Shown here piece by piece: positions 29,601-40,336 of a stretch of DNA of 64,000 nucleotides. This DNA is from Serilophus lunatus (lineage: Eukaryota > Chordata > Aves > Passeriformes > Eurylaimidae), in the NCBI GenBank assembly GCA_013399895.1, contig VXBA01002417.1, positions 2,115,381 to 2,179,380 of the forward strand, written 5' to 3'. Below the pieces are notes generated by a model. The model searched no databases and was not told the origin of the DNA. It saw only the letters and a list, made by a program, of their open reading frames with translations. Each line of letters begins with the position of its first letter. The first letter of the stretch is position 1. A program made the position numbers and the translations under genes.

Positions 29601-32600
29601 GGAGGGAAACCACAGAAAGAACACATATGTGGAGGTGAACACAGCAGGGTCAGCACATGTGTCACCACCCAGAGCTCTGCCCATTCCTCATGTCCCTGAG
29701 ATATTGTGGTCCCCACACATGAATGGGGATGCCACACCTCGCCCTCCCTCCCAGAATGCTCAGATGACCCTGCAAAGGGTCTAAGGAAGAGGACAGCTGC
29801 CATTTGCAAGCAGTTATTCACCTTGTCCTAAAACTTTTGGAGGCAATGTGCGTTCAGGTATCACTAATTCCCTGCCATTCTGGGTCTGTGTGAGAAGCAG
29901 CCACTGGCACCAATTTTATCAGGTGTATAACCAATGGTGAGCAAAGAGAGAGCATTTTCACCACCAACTTTTCTTCCACCATCAAGATATGCCTACTCTG
30001 AGTCATGAAGCTATTTGAATCATGCATTTAATAAAAATTAAGACTAGGTAAATTTGTGTCTTTCATGTAAGTTCTCCCTGAACAACTAAATCCCTATTTA
30101 GAAAAACGTAGTCATTGCACAGAATATTTTAAGGTAGTCTCAAAAGTTCTTGTCTTGTCAGCATATATGTGGGCTGCACTTCATGTCATCATCTGAGAAG
30201 GAGGAGGAAATCTATGTTGACAAATCCTTTCAATGATTAGGAGAAAAGCAAGGCGGTGGAAATGTATAAATAATAGCTCTAGTGAGGTTCTGAACAATCT
30301 AATTACCCTGTGTCATCATCTATCAATCCAATCAGAGCCTTTTCCTTTTATTTCTCATGCTAGAGATTCTTGGAAGGACAAGCGATGGTGACCTTCTAGA
30401 AGTAGTAATTTGCATTTGTCTATACCTATACTTAAAATACCCCCAAAAGCTAATATTGCACATAATTTTGGTAAATATAATCAATATACCTCAGACTAAA
30501 GATATGAATACATTAAGATACATGCTAAAAATGAAAAATAATACTGCAATTCAGTGTGTGAAAAATTTGTAAACACTGTAGAAAAACAGCCTGGAAAAGG
30601 TCTCATACTACCTTTTGCACTAACAATTACCAACTTCATTGAACTTCACCAAAAACACGTTTTTAAGGAGTAATGGAAACTTGGGTAATTTTTTGAGTTA
30701 GTTTTAGAAGCTTTTAAAAAGCTTAAATCAGAGAGCAATTTCAGCCTAATCTGTTTTAGAGATACTTTGTCTGTTTTTCATCTCCATTCTCCTATGAATG
30801 AAAACAGAGAGGCATAAACATTATCCATGCTCCCAGATTGATTTTATTAACAGTTCTTTTCCTATCAAGAAACACAATAACACTTTCCCATTGGGATTGG
30901 AGAGAAGGATCTATGTTCAAGAATTTGGACCTCAATCTCACTAATATTTTTCATGCTCCAATCAAGCAGTATAACAGGTAAGAAATTATAAGCAAGCCAA
31001 CTTTTCTTACACCACAGTCCTTTCTAAGTAAAAAAACTCTTGTTCACTGTTGAGGACAGATGATATTACCTTTCAAGAAAGGGTATTTTTCAACTCTTAT
31101 GCCTGTTACTTTTGATATGCTTTTTTTGCATGTTATCAACCCTGCATCTGGCTGTACTTTTTTCCTTTTGACAAAAAGCTGTTTATTTTCCCCTCTCTAA
31201 CATCATTAAAAGACCCATTTGAGACCACAGCTACTCATGTTTTGCAGTATCTTTGTCATTTCACAAGTTCCCCTGACCAGCACACCATTGAGCTTCAACA
31301 CTTCCAGTCGCTGTGATATTCTTTACAGTGATACATTTGTTTTCTTAAGCCTAGAACTTATCTTTTCCCAAATAAGTCTACCATTATTTCTTACATTATT
31401 AGCCCTATTTATTTCTTGAGGAGCTGTGGCTGATATGTAATATATATTGAAATAGTCTAACAGGGTATAAGCTCAACTGAGGAAATTAAGGCAAAGCAAG
31501 CAAGAAATAATTACTAAAATGTATTCTTAGGGTAGCCTGAATACAAAAAAATACACTTAAATAAAGATTAATTAAATAAATAATATAGTTGAACACCTAT
31601 TCAGATTCATGCAAACTAGTCATATTTAATCACATACATTATTTTACACACTAATCATACCCATTCATCTACATTGAAGATACGTTTCTACACCTTTTAA
31701 ACCGAAAAGAAAAAGCAAGTTTATTGTTAAAAATATTCAATCCAAAAGGGAAAAATACAGTGTCTTTATTCACTAGAAAGGAAGGATTACATCTGCTTAT
31801 ACACATCTGAGCTCTGTCCCTCACTGAAGTATAAAAAATCACCTTCTTCACACTTGCCTGTACCCCCCTCACAAGCCCTCCAAACAAAGAGCCAGATTTA
31901 TGAGACTAACTACCACCTTTAACTATTTCTTCTGGGAAACACAGCTCAACATTTTCACTCTGGGGCATCTTTTTATTCCCAAGAAACCCAAATGATGCTC
32001 TATTCCTCCACAAGATGACAAAGTACAAGCCATGATTTGGTGCCTGACTGCCAACTGCAATCCAGGCATTCCTGCCTCCTCCTTGCGGCGCACGGAAAAA
32101 TGTTAAAGAGACTTTGTCGTCAGCTCAGAGAAGAGCAAGGAGATTCACATATTTCTCTAAATCTGCCACTGTCATCTTTTCCTATTTCCTCACCTGAGCC
32201 TCGTTCCTCATACTTGTACATAAAACCTCAGAGATTTGAGGGGAGTTAGGCTGCTAGTGGTTTCCATTTGATTGATATAATAAACAAATAGCTGTGACAG
32301 TTTATAACTTGATAAGTAAATTAGACTATTATAATGACTTCCTAAATGTTTTTCTGCACGTCATCTTACAGTTGTCTCCTATGGATGTTCTCATCCGCTT
32401 CTCATAGGGTTTCATTTTAAAACCTCATTGTAATGTTTTATGTAAATATATAAAGAATATTAGAAGGCTAATATCTGTAATGACATTTATCTTTAGGAAC
32501 ATGTTATCTAGGACCTGCTCCTGGGCACAGATAAATGTCATAGGAGATCTGTCTCTATGGTATAGACACACAATATAAATATAACTATCTATTTACACCC

Positions 32601-35004
32601 TGCTGTTTTTCAGCTGGAAAGCTGTTCCTGATGACAGCCGAAGTACAGAAAATAGAGACAGGGGAAAAAGAGGAGGGAAAAAATAACTCTGTTTGGGAAC
32701 ACGGGAGTGATGGGTTCTCTGTGCTGTGCAACTAGTATCACTTTGTACATTGCTTATCTTCACTAAACCATATATCTCCACAGACTCAGAACTAAATATT
32801 ATCATAACTGCAGGGGAAAAATCTCCAAATCCGTAGTCTTTGGGCCTAAATATTATGATAATTGAAAAATAATAATGAAGGGTAAAAGGGAAGAAATCAA
32901 AAAATCACCAGGGTATCAAAACTACTCTGCAAAGTGACCTTTGATATTCTGGAGAGACATTTTACACACTGCAGTTGAAGATCCAGCTGCTGTTCAGGTG
33001 TTCCACCTGAGGTGGATTTCAATAGCAGAGCCATATGAAGGCAGCAGCACCATGGCTGTGGTAGCTGTGTCCCAGCATCTTTCCAGCTTGAGAGACACAT
33101 TTTGCAGCATCATGGTGGCAGCTGTAGGAGCTTTGGGTACAGAATAGTTATACCCAAACAAACAGATGGTTTAAGAAACTCTCTTAAGCGACCAGGGTAA
33201 AAAAAAAAATAAAATAAAGATGAAAAAAAAAAAGTAGTTCTTGGCAGACCAACTGAGAACACCTCCTCCATGAGAAGGAAGAATCTAGTTTCAATATTTG
33301 TAAAGTGTCCGGTTCTGCTCTGAATAAAAGAAACAACACAACTCAAGGAATTAAACGTGTGGAAAGATAACCCAATACCACCAATACATAGAGAACTGAG
33401 ATTTGTCTGTGTCCTAAGAGAGGGAGCAGATGACATTAACACTCATCATTGCTCAGCAGAAAGGTACTGAAGACAAAAATAGTTTCCAAAGTTGCCCAGG
33501 AACTCATACTATTCATATAATTTTCAATCACAAATCCTATTGGGCACAGTTTGGTGAATGCACCTGTAATTTCTCATTTGCCATCAGAACTGTTCTTTTC
33601 CAAGAAAAAAAAAAAAAAAAAAAAAGATAATCTGTAGCAAGTTCTTTCTGCATTTATTGGAAAATAAAAAAAAAGAAAGAAAGAAAATTCTATCATTGTT
33701 TTTCCCTTAATTTTCAATAGATGCATTTTGCCAAGGCAGGAAAGAAAGAGTGATTATGCCTATATGTGTTCACCATCTAAGGAAATAATATGCCATTCCT
33801 TCAGTTTCCAGTATGCAATGACCAGTGCCTGCAGCACTGGAACAGCTCTTTCTCCCCACATTTCCGTGCTGCAAATAAACTCAGACAGGACTTGGGAAGT
33901 GGAAGAAGAGATCAGAATGCTCGTTGCTTCCATAGGTGGGTGCTCCGACCAGTTTTCCCTGCATGACTTTGGCTAAACACAACAGAAATTGGGAGAATAA
34001 AAAACTCCATGAAGATGTTTTTTTTGCTTTTTGATGGGCTGGCTCTGCTAATCTAAAGTAAATGTTTCCCTCTCAACTTGTTAGCCCTCCTGCCTCCACA
34101 CCAGGCCTTCTCCATTCCCAGGCATGCCACAGGCACCACAAAAACAACCTACAAAGCAGGAAAAAAGCAGAAAAAACTTCCAGAAGCATTTTGCACAGCC
34201 ACACTGAAGACATGTGCAGTCATCTACTTGTAGGCAATTCATAAGGAAAGTGGGAAATATCTTCAAATAAAAGGTTTCATCATGAATTATTTGTTCAGAT
34301 CAATTATTTGTTCGAAGGCACAGTTTTCCATTTGGCCTCAGGAAGAAAATCTCTCTTCAACCAGCAATAAGGCATAAGTGTTAATAGAATATATGTGCCA
34401 TCTCTTTCATTAACTAAAATAATTGTCACCAGAGAGATAATACCAAATTGTGTTGTACCAAGGAAGCAACTGCTCTGAACTATTGCAAGTGACTTTGCTG
34501 TTTTGAGTCATTAGACAGAAATGCTTCTGCCTATAATTTTCAATCAGTTACTATATTGTTCAAAGCTGCTGACTGACAGCATAAGCACCATGTTAAGTAC
34601 CGTATCCTCACATTTTATTCAGGATGGGAATGAGAGCATAAAGCTTTTGATGCTAGAATAAGCTGATGGATTGATTTAGCAACAGCAGGGACATTCTGTG
34701 CTCAGATATGACTACAATTGCTCAATTATTTCATAAATGACGATGATTTCCAAAGATTTGTGATAAACACATGCAGAAGATTTGAAGCCCAGCCCTTTCC
34801 TCCTCCTCCTCCCTCAAAGTAATTACAATTCTCACTTGGAGGCAGATCCTTGACTTTTGGGATACAGAAACATTCACGAAGATGCTTTAACTCATCCTCT
34901 TCATCTAAGTGAACAGCAAGTTGTCTGTCTGTGGGACTGCATCCGAGCCGCAAGGCAGTTTGTTCCAAAATGGTTGCTGGTAGCACAGAAGAAGATGGTT
35001 CCAT
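5556..35004 (-). CDS. KYNU: Kynureninase, split gene, N-terminal 300 codons in nine exons (3' part off the left edge)
   Basis: Kynureninase (EC 3.7.1.3) is a cytosolic, homodimeric, pyridoxal-phosphate enzyme of fold type I. It cleaves L-kynurenine to anthranilate plus alanine, and 3-hydroxykynurenine to 3-hydroxyanthranilate plus alanine, on the tryptophan-to-NAD route. Nine minus-strand exons join with exact phase to 902 coding bases (300 codons plus 2 bases) and align without indels to the mammalian protein as I know it. Visible cofactor residues in human numbering are Leu137-Thr138, Phe165 to Asp168 (FPSD), Ser221, Asp250, His253 and Tyr275-Lys276, all conserved. Residues after 301, including the family's Trp305 and Asn333 positions, are not in the window. 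No frameshift or stop interrupts the frame, so the gene appears intact as far as it can be read. The identification is very secure; exon boundaries are by eye but phase-checked. Confidence 0.97.
5630..6354. other. KYNU intron between coding exons 8 and 9
   Basis: A short 725-base intron with canonical GTAAAA donor and TTTGCAG acceptor on the minus strand. I see no repeat or other gene in it. Confidence 0.9.
6355..6453 (-). CDS. KYNU: KYNU coding exon 8 (residues 244-276, catalytic lysine)
   Basis: A 99-base, 33-codon exon with acceptor CTGCAG and donor AAG|GTAAAA. It encodes GCLVGFDLAHAVGNVELHLH, then DWGVDFACWCSYK. Asp250 and His253 (FDLAH) pair with the pyridine ring and hydroxyl of PLP; Tyr275 and Lys276 end the exon. 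Lys276 is the residue that forms the Schiff base with PLP, and here its codon sits directly at the splice donor. All expected active-site residues are present. Confidence 0.98.
6605..6845 (+). repeat. CR1-like LINE 3' tail
   Basis: A well preserved CR1 end: 'ggcacaggttgcccagagaa', 'ccatccctgaaagtgtttaa', 'gtcccatccaacccaaacc' and 'attctatgatt'. It is 5'-truncated, without an intact open frame, antisense to KYNU. Confidence 0.93.
11209..11230. repeat. (TC)11 microsatellite
   Basis: A run of T at 11201-11209 continues into a perfect TC repeat ending at 11230. On the KYNU sense strand this is a (GA)n purine tract, deep in the intron between coding exons 7 and 8. Confidence 0.97.
12594..12740 (-). 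CDS. KYNU: KYNU coding exon 7 (residues 195-243)
   Basis: The largest internal exon here at 49 codons, phase 0 at both ends, with acceptor TTTTAG and donor AAG|GTAGGA. It encodes GEETLRTEDILAVIEKEGDS, then IAVILFSGVQYYTGQ and FDIPKITKAGQKK. Ser221 in ILFSGV is a cofactor-contact position. The segment is nearly identical to mammalian KYNU, so it is a firm anchor for the gene call. Confidence 0.98.
12741..14027. other. KYNU intron between coding exons 6 and 7
   Basis: A 1.3 kb intron with acceptor TTTTAG on the minus strand. I see nothing else in it apart from a short A run near 12928. Confidence 0.88.
14028..14102 (-). CDS. KYNU: KYNU coding exon 6 (residues 170-194)
   Basis: A 75-base, 25-codon exon, phase 0 at both ends, starting after TTCCAG. 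It encodes YAVESQLRLHGLDVEKSM then LMLQPRQ, matching human YAIESQLQLHGLNIEESM. The donor needed to keep frame is CAG|GTTGGT; a competing GTGAGG donor lies 4 bases further on and would shift the frame. Confidence 0.95.
14103..15613. other. KYNU intron between coding exons 5 and 6
   Basis: A 1.5 kb intron holding one antisense CR1 3' tail at about 14380-14500. No other feature was recognised. Confidence 0.88.
14380..14500 (+). repeat. CR1-like LINE 3' tail, short
   Basis: Shows 'ttgagcaacctgatctggt' then 'atctttaaggtctcttccag' and 'taaaccattctatgacttta', the usual CR1 terminus. It lies antisense to KYNU. Confidence 0.9.
15614..15685 (-). CDS. KYNU: KYNU coding exon 5 (residues 146-169)
   Basis: A 72-base, 24-codon exon, phase 0 at both ends, with acceptor TTAACAG and donor CAT|GTAAGA. 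It encodes LSFFKPTPRRYKILLEARAF followed by PSDH. The FPSD segment (165-168) contacts the cofactor in the human enzyme. Identity to mammalian KYNU is very high, with only conservative Lys/Arg changes. Confidence 0.97.
15686..16971. other. KYNU intron between coding exons 4 and 5
   Basis: A 1.3 kb intron without a recognisable repeat or gene. Confidence 0.88.
16972..17033 (-). CDS. KYNU: KYNU coding exon 4 (residues 125-145)
   Basis: A strong T-rich tract and TTTCAG precede the exon. It encodes GAKKQEIALMNGLTVNLHLQM. The Leu-Thr pair (137-138) in MNGLTVN corresponds to residues that contact the PLP phosphate in human kynureninase. Human has Ala where this sequence has Gly before Leu137. The donor is ATG|GTATGT; phase 0 out. 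Confidence 0.96.
17034..22709. other. KYNU intron between coding exons 3 and 4
   Basis: A 5.7 kb intron with a short CR1 tail at about 19995-20065. No supported gene in either orientation. Confidence 0.85.
19995..20065 (+). repeat. CR1-like LINE 3' tail, very short
   Basis: Shows 'gatgatctttaaggtcccct' followed by 'acccaaaccattctgtgact'. Only about 70 bases of the element remain. Confidence 0.88.
22710..22792 (-). CDS. KYNU: KYNU coding exon 3 (residues 97-125)
   Basis: Acceptor TTTCAG|AGG completes Thr97, then GVHGHFNGQRPW follows, aligning with human AYGHEVGKRPW. The exon continues through ADECILDLMTELVG. The G-H..G.RPW pattern is typical of the family near the active-site entrance. The donor is G|GTAGGT, phase 1 out, and splices exactly to the next exon to give VGAKKQ. 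The sequence is more diverged from mammals than its neighbours, but the frame and motif are clear. Confidence 0.95.
25121..25135. repeat. (TTA)5 microsatellite
   Basis: Five perfect TTA units inside a KYNU intron. Confidence 0.95.
28849..29052 (-). other. Unidentified exon-shaped open frame, 68 codons
   Basis: On the minus strand an acceptor-like CCCTGCAG (AG at 29054-29053) is followed by 204 open bases, exactly 68 codons, ending in a good donor-like GAT|GTAAGC. The translation is Ser/Gly/Ala/Leu-rich, beginning ALQQAVSLEIAPNAGDAAAS and ending QQALLNEPD, and reads like the low-complexity part of a regulatory protein. The frame stays open past the donor to about 28717. It is not kynureninase, and splicing it between KYNU exons 2 and 3 would not use this frame and would soon meet a stop. 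It could be an unrelated exon, a pseudogene fragment or chance; I do not recognise a family. Confidence 0.25.
29476..29596 (-). CDS. KYNU: KYNU coding exon 2 (residues 57-97)
   Basis: Acceptor CACAG at the 29597 side, donor AAC|GTGAGT. The exon encodes the stretch DLSLVNGEES, then the family motif YFAGNSLGLQP and the helix VKTYLDEELDKWAR. GNSLGLQP is one of the best conserved motifs of kynureninases, placed before the large PLP domain. Phase is 1 in and 2 out. The position after YF is Ala where human has Leu. Confidence 0.97.
32480..32541. repeat. Inverted repeat, 13-bp perfect arms
   Basis: ATGACATTTATCT at 32480-32492 is the exact reverse complement of AGATAAATGTCAT at 32529-32541, with 36 bases between. 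It could form a hairpin in DNA or in the KYNU pre-mRNA, but the arms are short. Confidence 0.7.
33605..33625. repeat. Poly-A run (21 bases)
   Basis: An uninterrupted A tract within the first coding intron of KYNU (poly-T on the sense strand). Confidence 0.97.
34836..35004 (-). CDS. KYNU: KYNU coding exon 1 (residues 1-56, start codon)
   Basis: This exon encodes the N-terminal region beginning MEPSSSVLPA and containing the family segment HLDEEDELKHLRECF, ending at DLPP plus one base (phase 1). The donor is A|GTGAGA. The ATG at 35004-35002 was chosen because its product starts like mammalian KYNU (MEPSS) and it has A at -3 and G at +4. The frame stays open a little further upstream, but only through a GTG and no ATG before the likely splice acceptor at 35026. 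This part precedes the PLP domain and carries no catalytic residue. Confidence 0.95.
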
Positions 35005-35028
35005 TTTCGGGTCATGCAATTTCACCTG
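35005..35028 (-). other. KYNU: Probable 5'UTR tail and upstream intron acceptor of KYNU
   Basis: Reading the minus strand, a T-rich tract ends in TTTCAG with the AG at 35027-35026, leaving a 21-base leader (35025-35005) before the start codon. Mammalian KYNU also begins translation in its second exon, so this is best read as the acceptor of the first, 5'UTR, intron. The non-coding first exon and promoter would lie to the right; I could not identify them. Confidence 0.6.
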
Positions 35029-38000
35029 AAACTCAAAAATGCCAGTTTAGCTTCTGCAGTTTGCATATTCATGAGTGGCTGATAGGCTGCCACTAAAGCT
35101 GCATCATTCAAGACCCAAACTTACTTGATTTAAAGCTTTTAAAAAGTGAAGTATCTCAATAGAATGGTAAAACTGATCAAATATTTCCAAGGTAATGCAT
35201 TTCTGTAACCCCCAAAGGCTTTTTTCTTTCTCTTCTTCCCTTTTTAAGCTGTATCAGCTGCTTCTGAGTTCTCCTGCCAGACTGACAGCAGTTCCAAGTG
35301 CCGAAGTGTCATTCACAATTTTGAGATGTCAAAGCCAGAGGCAGCATTATTGTTTCTGCAGTCAGAGCTCCTAAGAATAGCAGGTGCACAGCTACACTGA
35401 AGTTTTTTCTAGGCTGTGCAATGTTCATTCTCTTTCAGCTTTTCTGCCTCAGAAATTGGAGGGGGCGTTTGTGTAGAGTCGTGCTCATATACAAGGGCAA
35501 AGCACACAGGAGACAGGTGGCAGGAAAAAGCATCATTAGAAATGTTGCTTTCAAGACCAGGACATCGAATTATTATTTCTTTTTAGTGACACTAAATATC
35601 CTGGTATTTTAACTCTGTTTTTCCTGGGAAAAGTAAGAAGCCCAAGTAAAACAACAAACATGACAGATCATATATTCTAAGAGAACATCCAAAGCTAGCT
35701 GCAAAGTTTATAAGCTCACTGAGGATAAGAAAAACAGTCCTGTAACTGTAATGCTCAGACACCATGGTGTTCAAGACAGCATTTGTGCACTTGGCTTTAC
35801 AGATCTATTGGCAAAATAAATTTATGACACATACTCTGTACTTTAGATCAAGACTTCAATGGCACTGCCAGCTGTGTTCTGTGACATGAGGCAGTCAAAA
35901 GGCTCATTTATGTGCTTGGTGGTTGCCCCAGTTTAAGGAACTGTATAGTTACACCACATAATATTCTCTGCTTTTTTATTATCCCCAAGAGCCTTGGTGC
36001 AAAGGAATACTCGAGGGGATAGGCTGAAATAGGACAGATTAGCACATAACATGCAGCATAGAGCCACTAGAGAATACTGCTTTTTCCTCTGCTTGAGAAA
36101 GAAAATTCTTTAAACTCATATTTTCCATAAGAATTAGCTCTCATTTCTTAAAGTCAAAAGTATCCTACAGGTAGTTATCGAGAAAAAAGCTGTGGATAGA
36201 ACAACAGATGACATTCGAGAAGAGCTTTATCGACACATATGGAAAGGACAACAGTTGGTATTTAAATATAAACCCCTAAGCAGCACAGCCTCGTTAGTGC
36301 AAATTAATCCAAACCTGTTTATACTCTAGCCAAATGGCCAGCATAATGCTGCTTACCTGCTTTAATCTGCTATCCTTTGGTTTATGATGAGAACATATTT
36401 TTTTTAGCCTCCAGACTTAATATCTCTCACAGTAACAAGTTTTCCCCTCCCACCAGCATGTAGAAGCAAAAAATATAACCAAACAAGAACAACAAAAAAC
36501 AATAGCAGAGCTCTTTAAGACAACAGATTTCATTTAGCTAATGTTCACTCTCTCCTGGGAGTTATTGAAGTATCCTATTTTTGTGCCGTCTCCAGACAGG
36601 TTGTTCACACCTCCTCATTGTTGCCAAATTTATCATTCCCACTTGTTCATCCTGATCATCCCCTAGGTGGTAAAAAGGAAAATAAAATGGCAAAAATGGT
36701 TGGGGAAAAAAGATATGTGTTTCAGCATCTTGGTTCTCACAGTGCTTTTCAAGGCTTCTAGGATGCAGAGAGCTATACCTAGGGCTAGTATTTGGGTGTG
36801 ATGGTCAAGTGGCCAAGCTGGCTGAGATCACTATATCCCACTGGCCACTTCCAAAAGAGCTAACATCCCACTGGAGGCCCTAAGGAAGGTGTGACCAGGC
36901 TCCCTATTCTCTAAGTGTTCCTCTGTTCCTCTGAGCAGCAGATCCCACACCTAGCTTTTGACAGCTTCCCTGCTGGGGTCTCAAGGAGGATGATTAGGGA
37001 TCTTTATTTCCTCTAGGAGACATTATGAAATAACAAGGAAAGCAAGCTCAGTTCATGAACACTATGGCCAGCACCTCTTTATCACCTACAGGCACTGTAT
37101 GGTAACTTAAATTACACTTCTCCAAACCACAAATGTCAAGAACCCATAGGCTTAATCAGTAAATAAGGGCTTATTTCCAAGTGATTTTTGGATCACCACA
37201 TAGAACACAAAACTTGTTTTTGTTTCCAGGGGCTTGGCTATTTGAGTTACAACACAAGCACAGTTGTGCTGATCCCATTATCAAAGCATGTCCAGCACAT
37301 ACACAAATAAGTGAGATATAGCCCTCTGTTTTTCATAACGAATATTTTATGCAAATTACATTTAAAAAATCCTTGAGGGGGCTGAAAACCACACCTCCCT
37401 GAATGACTCTTCCTAAGTAAAAGAACCACATAGTAGCTTGTGTAGTATTTTCTATAAAATATCCTTTCCACCTCAAATAGTGCCTGGATTTTTTTGCTCC
37501 CCAATGACGTAGTTCCTGAAGTAAGGAAGAGAACTTTTTAGCTCTCTAAACAGATAACTCACTTGAGTTAAGGAAATTTGTTTAGTGATGCTCAGCTGCT
37601 GCAGACCCACAGAGGGAGGACCGTGCAGTGCTGGTATCGTCATCACCTATGTCCTCTCCTGATACAGCTGGTTAAGGCAGTTTGGGAGTCTCCAACCTTT
37701 ATCTCCTGGGCCCTCTGAGGCAGTGCCAGCTAATTCTCTGCAGTTTATGACCAGGGGATGGATGATAAAGGTTCTTGAAGGACAGTCTGGTAGTATAACC
37801 AGATCCTTTTTATGTGGCCTGTAGATTCTCTGCTTTAGACCATGTGAGCACAGCACAGCACCCTCTTCATTATCTTGCTGGTGACCATTTCTCAGTGAGG
37901 ACACCCAGTTATCACAGAGTATTAACGACTGTCATATTCCACGTCATCCACTGACCTGTCTGGCAAGCACAGATGGGTTTTGTTTCCCAACCTAATGCTT

Positions 38001-38707
38001 GCTGAAGTCAATAGGTTTCTCTGTTATAGACAATTTCTGGATCAGGCTTTTGGCTCCCTGTCATTGCTGTAGTTTGCTGCATCTGATCAATGACTTGCAT
38101 TTATTGCTGTTCTTATTGATATTAAATTTTGATGGCAAATATTATATAAATGCCAAGGTCTAGAAGTTAAAAATTATTAAGTGCTGAGAGGTATATGATT
38201 TAGTACAAACATTATGAAATAAAACAAAACTACTAAAATAAAATCAATCAAAATCCTATTGAGGGATGAAATTCCAGAGATTCCGTTCTATGACCAGAAT
38301 AAGAAAGTACTTTTGTCCTTTCAGTGGGAATTAGGCTTCATAGGCTTCCTCACAGAGAGGAATCCCAGAATTGTTTAGGGTTTGGTGGTTTTTTCACCCT
38401 TTAATCTAACTGGTATTATTTCATTTTTTTTAATCACAGAATAGAGTTCTGTGCAATTATTTTACAATAATTCATGAGTCATTTGTTGTTTTCTACATGA
38501 AGAGCAAACACATTTGTATAAGAATAGCACAACTTTATTCCAATTATCTTCATTTAACTGGAAACAGTATCCTGTAACCTCTTCAAATTAAATTTCGTGA
38601 GTACAAAATGCATTTCCCACCTTGATAAACATAGTTCCTTGCCAGGATCTTTTTTCATACAGCTTAGAGTACAAATAATCAATACGCTAGGAGAAATGAT
38701 TTGCAAT

Positions 38708-38795
38708 TTTCATAGATTCCAAGAATGGTTTGGGTTGGAAGGGACCAATCACCTTACATGGGCAGGAGCACCTTTCAGTAGACAAGGTTTTCTTC
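38708..38795 (-). repeat. CR1-like LINE 3' tail, internally deleted
   Basis: Reverse-orientation CR1: 'aatggtttgggttggaaggg' then, after a gap relative to the usual element, 'catgggcaggagcaccttt' and 'cagtagacaaggtt'. About 30 bases normally found between these blocks are absent. Confidence 0.85.
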
Positions 38796-40140
38796 TTTTC
38801 CTTGAAGATTTTATTAAATATTTTGACTTAACAGACGACGTGAAGTCAGTATATTTTTATTTTTTACTCTTTCTTTGCTCTTTGGACTCTTGATGGGACT
38901 TGCCTGTACTACAGCCTGATTCGGTGTAAGAAACTCAGCAATGACTGCAGGCAATCTTTCATATTCAAAAAGAACATATGCAACTTAAATTAAGAAAACA
39001 GTCACTATTCCATACTTTATCTACCCAGACATTGCCCCCTGCTACTTCGTCTCCCATTTGAAAACTATAAAAGACAATGGATGAGAATTAGTCAGACACA
39101 AGTGACGTGAATGTCTGGGTGATTATTTCTGTTTTGTCCTTTATGCATAATTTACTGACTAAATAGAAGAAAAAAAAAACCTGTGAATATTAGCAAGTCA
39201 TCAAACTTACTCAGGAGGGTCCACTAGGCTTAATTATAAGAATGATAATTTGTCCTATTTTTAGATCCATTTATGATATTTTTATGGATATACTGTCTTA
39301 CAATCTTTATGAAAAAAGTAAAGTTCCCCTACCCCCCTTAAACATTTTCTTTAAATATCCCAACATGTTACTCACAGTCTACCCAGCACAGTGTTGACAG
39401 GCATACAATGAATTCCTACTTTAAGCTGTAACAATATTCTCAGAGGAAGAGTTTGTCATGGAAAGAGCCTGTCCTGCACGTTCTGCCCTCCAATAGCTGT
39501 TTACCAGGTTGCTAAACACAGCTCAGCCCACAGACCTTTGATATTTTGAGGCAACCAGGCAGCCAGGTGGACTCTCAGGAAGGAAAACTGGGGGTGTGCA
39601 CATGTGTAAGCATGAAAGTTTGCATTATAGGTCCAGGCTGTCAAAATACACCCACTGAAAGCACCAATAGCACTGTAATTGAAGTTGTTTTAGAAAACAA
39701 ACAAAGAGAAACTACAGAACTGCACAGCGTCTAAGGGGTGATTCTCTTCCCATATTTACGCCAACCAAATTTCCTTGATGAATATGATTTCAAAGAAGGA
39801 AGTTTCTAAAAAAACACAGCCCAGAGCAGCACGCAGTCTAGATTACTTCAGGTTAAATACACTTCAGTGAATTTGTTTAAATTACAGAACTGGAGAGAAA
39901 GAAAAATCTAAATATTCATAGCATCCCCCAACAACAGACACACAGCAGCAACCACCACTGTATAATTAAATAAGTTACATGCACAGTGTCACTGCTGCAG
40001 CAAGGGAATGTGACAGATAGGAATTATAATAAACTCAGTTACTTAGAGTAATTTAAGCACTTATTGACCTTCATGTCAAGAAGCGTTATGGTGTTAAAAG
40101 TAATTTTTTATATAGAAAACTCATCTTTTCCCCTCTACAG

Positions 40141-40310
40141 TGAAACCACGTTACCCTGCGGTCGGCAGCCGTTCCTCTGAAAGGATGATGAAATTCTTGT
40201 GCAACTACTTATCATTTCATGAAGAAACAGCCACAGTCACGTGCCTGTTTCTCCAGACTCTGACCGTCACAGTGACCAGACACAACTTCAGAGAGTTAAC
40301 CAAAAACCAG
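40141..40310 (+). other. Exon-shaped segment of doubtful status
   Basis: A pyrimidine-rich tract with TCTACAG ends at 40140, and the following 170 bases stay open in one frame until CCAG|GTGTGTGT at 40311. The peptide (around KPRYPAVGSRSSERMMKF) matches nothing I know. The donor-like site is merely the start of a GT microsatellite, which weakens the case. It contains a CACGTG E-box near 40239. Confidence 0.12.
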
Positions 40311-40336
40311 GTGTGTGTGTGTGTATATATATAATA
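40311..40336. repeat. (GT)7(AT)n compound microsatellite
   Basis: Seven GT units run directly into an AT/ATA tract. Confidence 0.95.

Larger units (their letters stand above)
29597..34835. other. KYNU intron between coding exons 1 and 2
   Basis: A 5.2 kb intron with donor GTGAGA and acceptor CCACAG on the minus strand. It holds an inverted repeat at 32480-32541 and a 21-base A run at 33605-33625. No gene was recognised. Confidence 0.85.
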
